A DNA stretch of 6,401 nucleotides from NCBI GenBank assembly GCA_039186435.1, contig JBCDAA010000480.1, forward strand, positions 1 to 6,401. Reading direction: 5' to 3'. The DNA comes from JALVDI01 sp039186435 (GTDB lineage Bacteria > Myxococcota_A > Polyangia > Polyangiales > Houyiibacteriaceae). The translations under genes were made by a program, and so were the position numbers. The notes beneath the pieces were generated by a model. The model made no database searches. It saw nothing but the letters and a program-made list of their open reading frames with translations, and was not told the origin of the DNA. Positions within the stretch are counted from its first letter, which is position 1, and each line of letters begins with the position of its first letter. This document shows positions 5,514 through 6,401 of this stretch, piece after piece.

Positions 5514-6247
5514 TGGCCCATCCGGACGCGAACACCAACGTCGGCTACGGCAGGTACCTCGGGAGAGCGTTTGCGCGTGACGGTGTGATCTACATGCCAG
5601 GAGAAGGCTTTCTCGCGTCGAGCGCCGACGACGGGAAGACCTGGAGTCACTTCGACGTCGATGTCGAAGGAATGTTGTACTGCGTTGCTCAGAACCCAAG
5701 CGGACGCTTCCTTGCGATCTCGGACGACTGCGTACTCGTTTCGGACGGAGCGACGTGGGAGATCGAGTACGAAGGCTACGAATCGCTTCGCGGAGTCTTG
5801 TACGTCTCCACGCGCGCACTCATTTTTGGTTCCACTGTGCTGATTCGGGAGGGCGGCGAGTATCGCCAGTCGGATCTCGCGGCCACCGGCATCAACGCGA
5901 TGACCACAAGTCCATCGGGAACGCTCTTCTCCGTGGGAGAAAGCGCCGAAGCGTTTCGTTCCTTCGATGGTGGCGAGACTTGGGACGAGCTCGACGTGCC
6001 CGGCGTCGACTTGAACGGGGTCGTCACGACGTGGACCGGCGTGCTCGCGGTCGGCTGCTTCGGGGTCATGATTCACAGCGTCGACGAGGGCGAGACCTGG
6101 GAACGGGTCGAACACCCGTGGGGCGAGCGGCACTTCTGGTCGATCGTTCGGGCGGAAGCGCCGGGGACGTACCTCGTCGGCGGGGACGACGCCCTCGTTG
6201 CACGCCTCACCGACCCTGCCGCGGATAGCCTCAACAACCTCGACTGA
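5513..6247 (+). CDS. Asp-box (BNR-like) beta-propeller repeat protein
   Basis: 244 residues from the ATG at 5513. Four Asp-box motifs (S-x-D-x-G-x-T-W type) recur: SADDGKTW at 37-44, SDGATW at 77-82, SFDGGETW at 150-157 and SVDEGETW at 189-196. Each is preceded by strands of the form G-hydrophobic-hydrophobic-S, for example GEGFLASS and GVMIHSV, the signature of sialidase/Ycf48-like propellers. Such proteins are usually binding scaffolds; there is no visible catalytic constellation of a sialidase. No signal peptide or membrane segment is seen from this start, so it appears cytoplasmic unless the N-terminus lies elsewhere. The ATG has only GAGG two bases away, too close for a good ribosome-binding site, and it overlaps the preceding TGA; the natural start is probably 5376 with a frameshift between 5471 and 5513. 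It is divergent from the small-gene island. The ligand is unknown. Confidence 0.8.
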   Translation: MAHPDANTNVGYGRYLGRAFARDGVIYMPGEGFLASSADDGKTWSHFDVDVEGMLYCVAQNPSGRFLAISDDCVLVSDGATWEIEYEGYESLRGVLYVSTRALIFGSTVLIREGGEYRQSDLAATGINAMTTSPSGTLFSVGESAEAFRSFDGGETWDELDVPGVDLNGVVTTWTGVLAVGCFGVMIHSVDEGETWERVEHPWGERHFWSIVRAEAPGTYLVGGDDALVARLTDPAADSLNNLD

Positions 6248-6302
6248 GGACGGTTTCGGAACGCGAGTCGACACGCGCCTCGCTTTCGAGTGTGCTTCGA
6301 CC

Positions 6303-6401
6303 ATGCGACGGCTTCTCTCCATAGCAATCGCGCTCTTTCTCGGCTGCAGCGGCGAAGCCCCTCGCGTCGCGAGCCCGCCAAGCGCGGAAGGATCCCCTCG
6401 G
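6303..6401 (+). CDS. probable lipoprotein, N-terminus only
   Basis: The first 33 codons of a gene that leaves the right edge in frame. MRRLLSIAIALFLGCSGEAP has a basic start, a hydrophobic core and a cysteine at position 15 after LFLG, resembling a signal-peptidase II lipobox although Phe/Leu at -3/-2 is not the commonest form. The following residues (RVASPPSAEGSP) are a proline/serine/alanine-rich linker typical of surface lipoproteins in Gram-negative bacteria. It starts 55 bases after the propeller stop on the same strand, so co-transcription is possible. No function can be assigned. Confidence 0.55.
   Translation, partial: MRRLLSIAIALFLGCSGEAPRVASPPSAEGSPR

Noticed and set aside
5650..5669. 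Inverted repeat CTTCGAC...GTCGAAG in the propeller gene
   Set aside because: Seven-base arms built from Asp/Val codons (FDVDVE) in a coding region; codon repetition explains it.
6263..6283. Hairpin GCGAG...CTCGC followed by TTT between the propeller gene and the lipoprotein gene, possible terminator
   Set aside because: Five base pairs with an eleven-base loop and only three T residues are too weak to call.
5444..6322. Minus-strand open frame of 292 codons opposite the propeller gene
   Set aside because: The plus strand shows four regularly spaced Asp-box motifs, which cannot be accidental; the antisense product has no such pattern.

Overview
This is a GC-rich bacterial window (about 65% in lines I counted over the large genes) holding the 5' part of a secondary-lipid (polyunsaturated-fatty-acid-type) synthase locus next to a small accessory island. 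No marker gene fixes the taxon. A Pfa-type synthase whose enoyl reductase gene comes first, the high GC, and the neighbouring Asp-box propeller and short lipoprotein all fit a myxobacterium-like (Myxococcota) genome. In Shewanella-type pfa clusters pfaD lies last, whereas the myxobacterial order is pfa1 (reductase), pfa2, pfa3. This assignment is inference.

Positions 1-3847, minus strand: pfaD (FMN-dependent trans-acting enoyl reductase, complete, GTG start) is followed 13 bases later by a PfaA-like megasynthase. Only the first 741 residues of the megasynthase are present: a ketosynthase with an intact Cys-His-His triad, a linker, and most of an acyltransferase with GHSFGE. It runs off the left edge. 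The two genes should form one operon in which the multidomain protein builds the chain and PfaD saturates chosen enoyl intermediates in trans.

Positions 3848-4025: a gap with a rho-independent-type terminator (minus strand) for the island upstream and, by inference, the promoter of the lipid operon.

Positions 4026-5250, minus strand: four small genes (about 85-101 residues) in one apparent operon. In transcription order they are two copies of one family (54% identical by hand alignment) followed by two copies of an unrelated family (48% identical over 52 residues). I recognise neither family. Three of the four genes sit in DNA that is only about 52-55% GC in lines I counted, suggesting acquisition. 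The first gene of the second pair holds a perfect 12-base inverted repeat.

Positions 5251-6401, plus strand: a divergent intergenic region with a short palindrome, then a small Asp-box (BNR-like) beta-propeller protein whose first 45 codons lie in a different frame (TGATG junction: probable frameshift or coupled start). The right edge has the first 33 codons of a probable lipoprotein. No RNA genes, CRISPR arrays or insertion sequences were seen, and no gene-free stretch exceeds about 180 bases.
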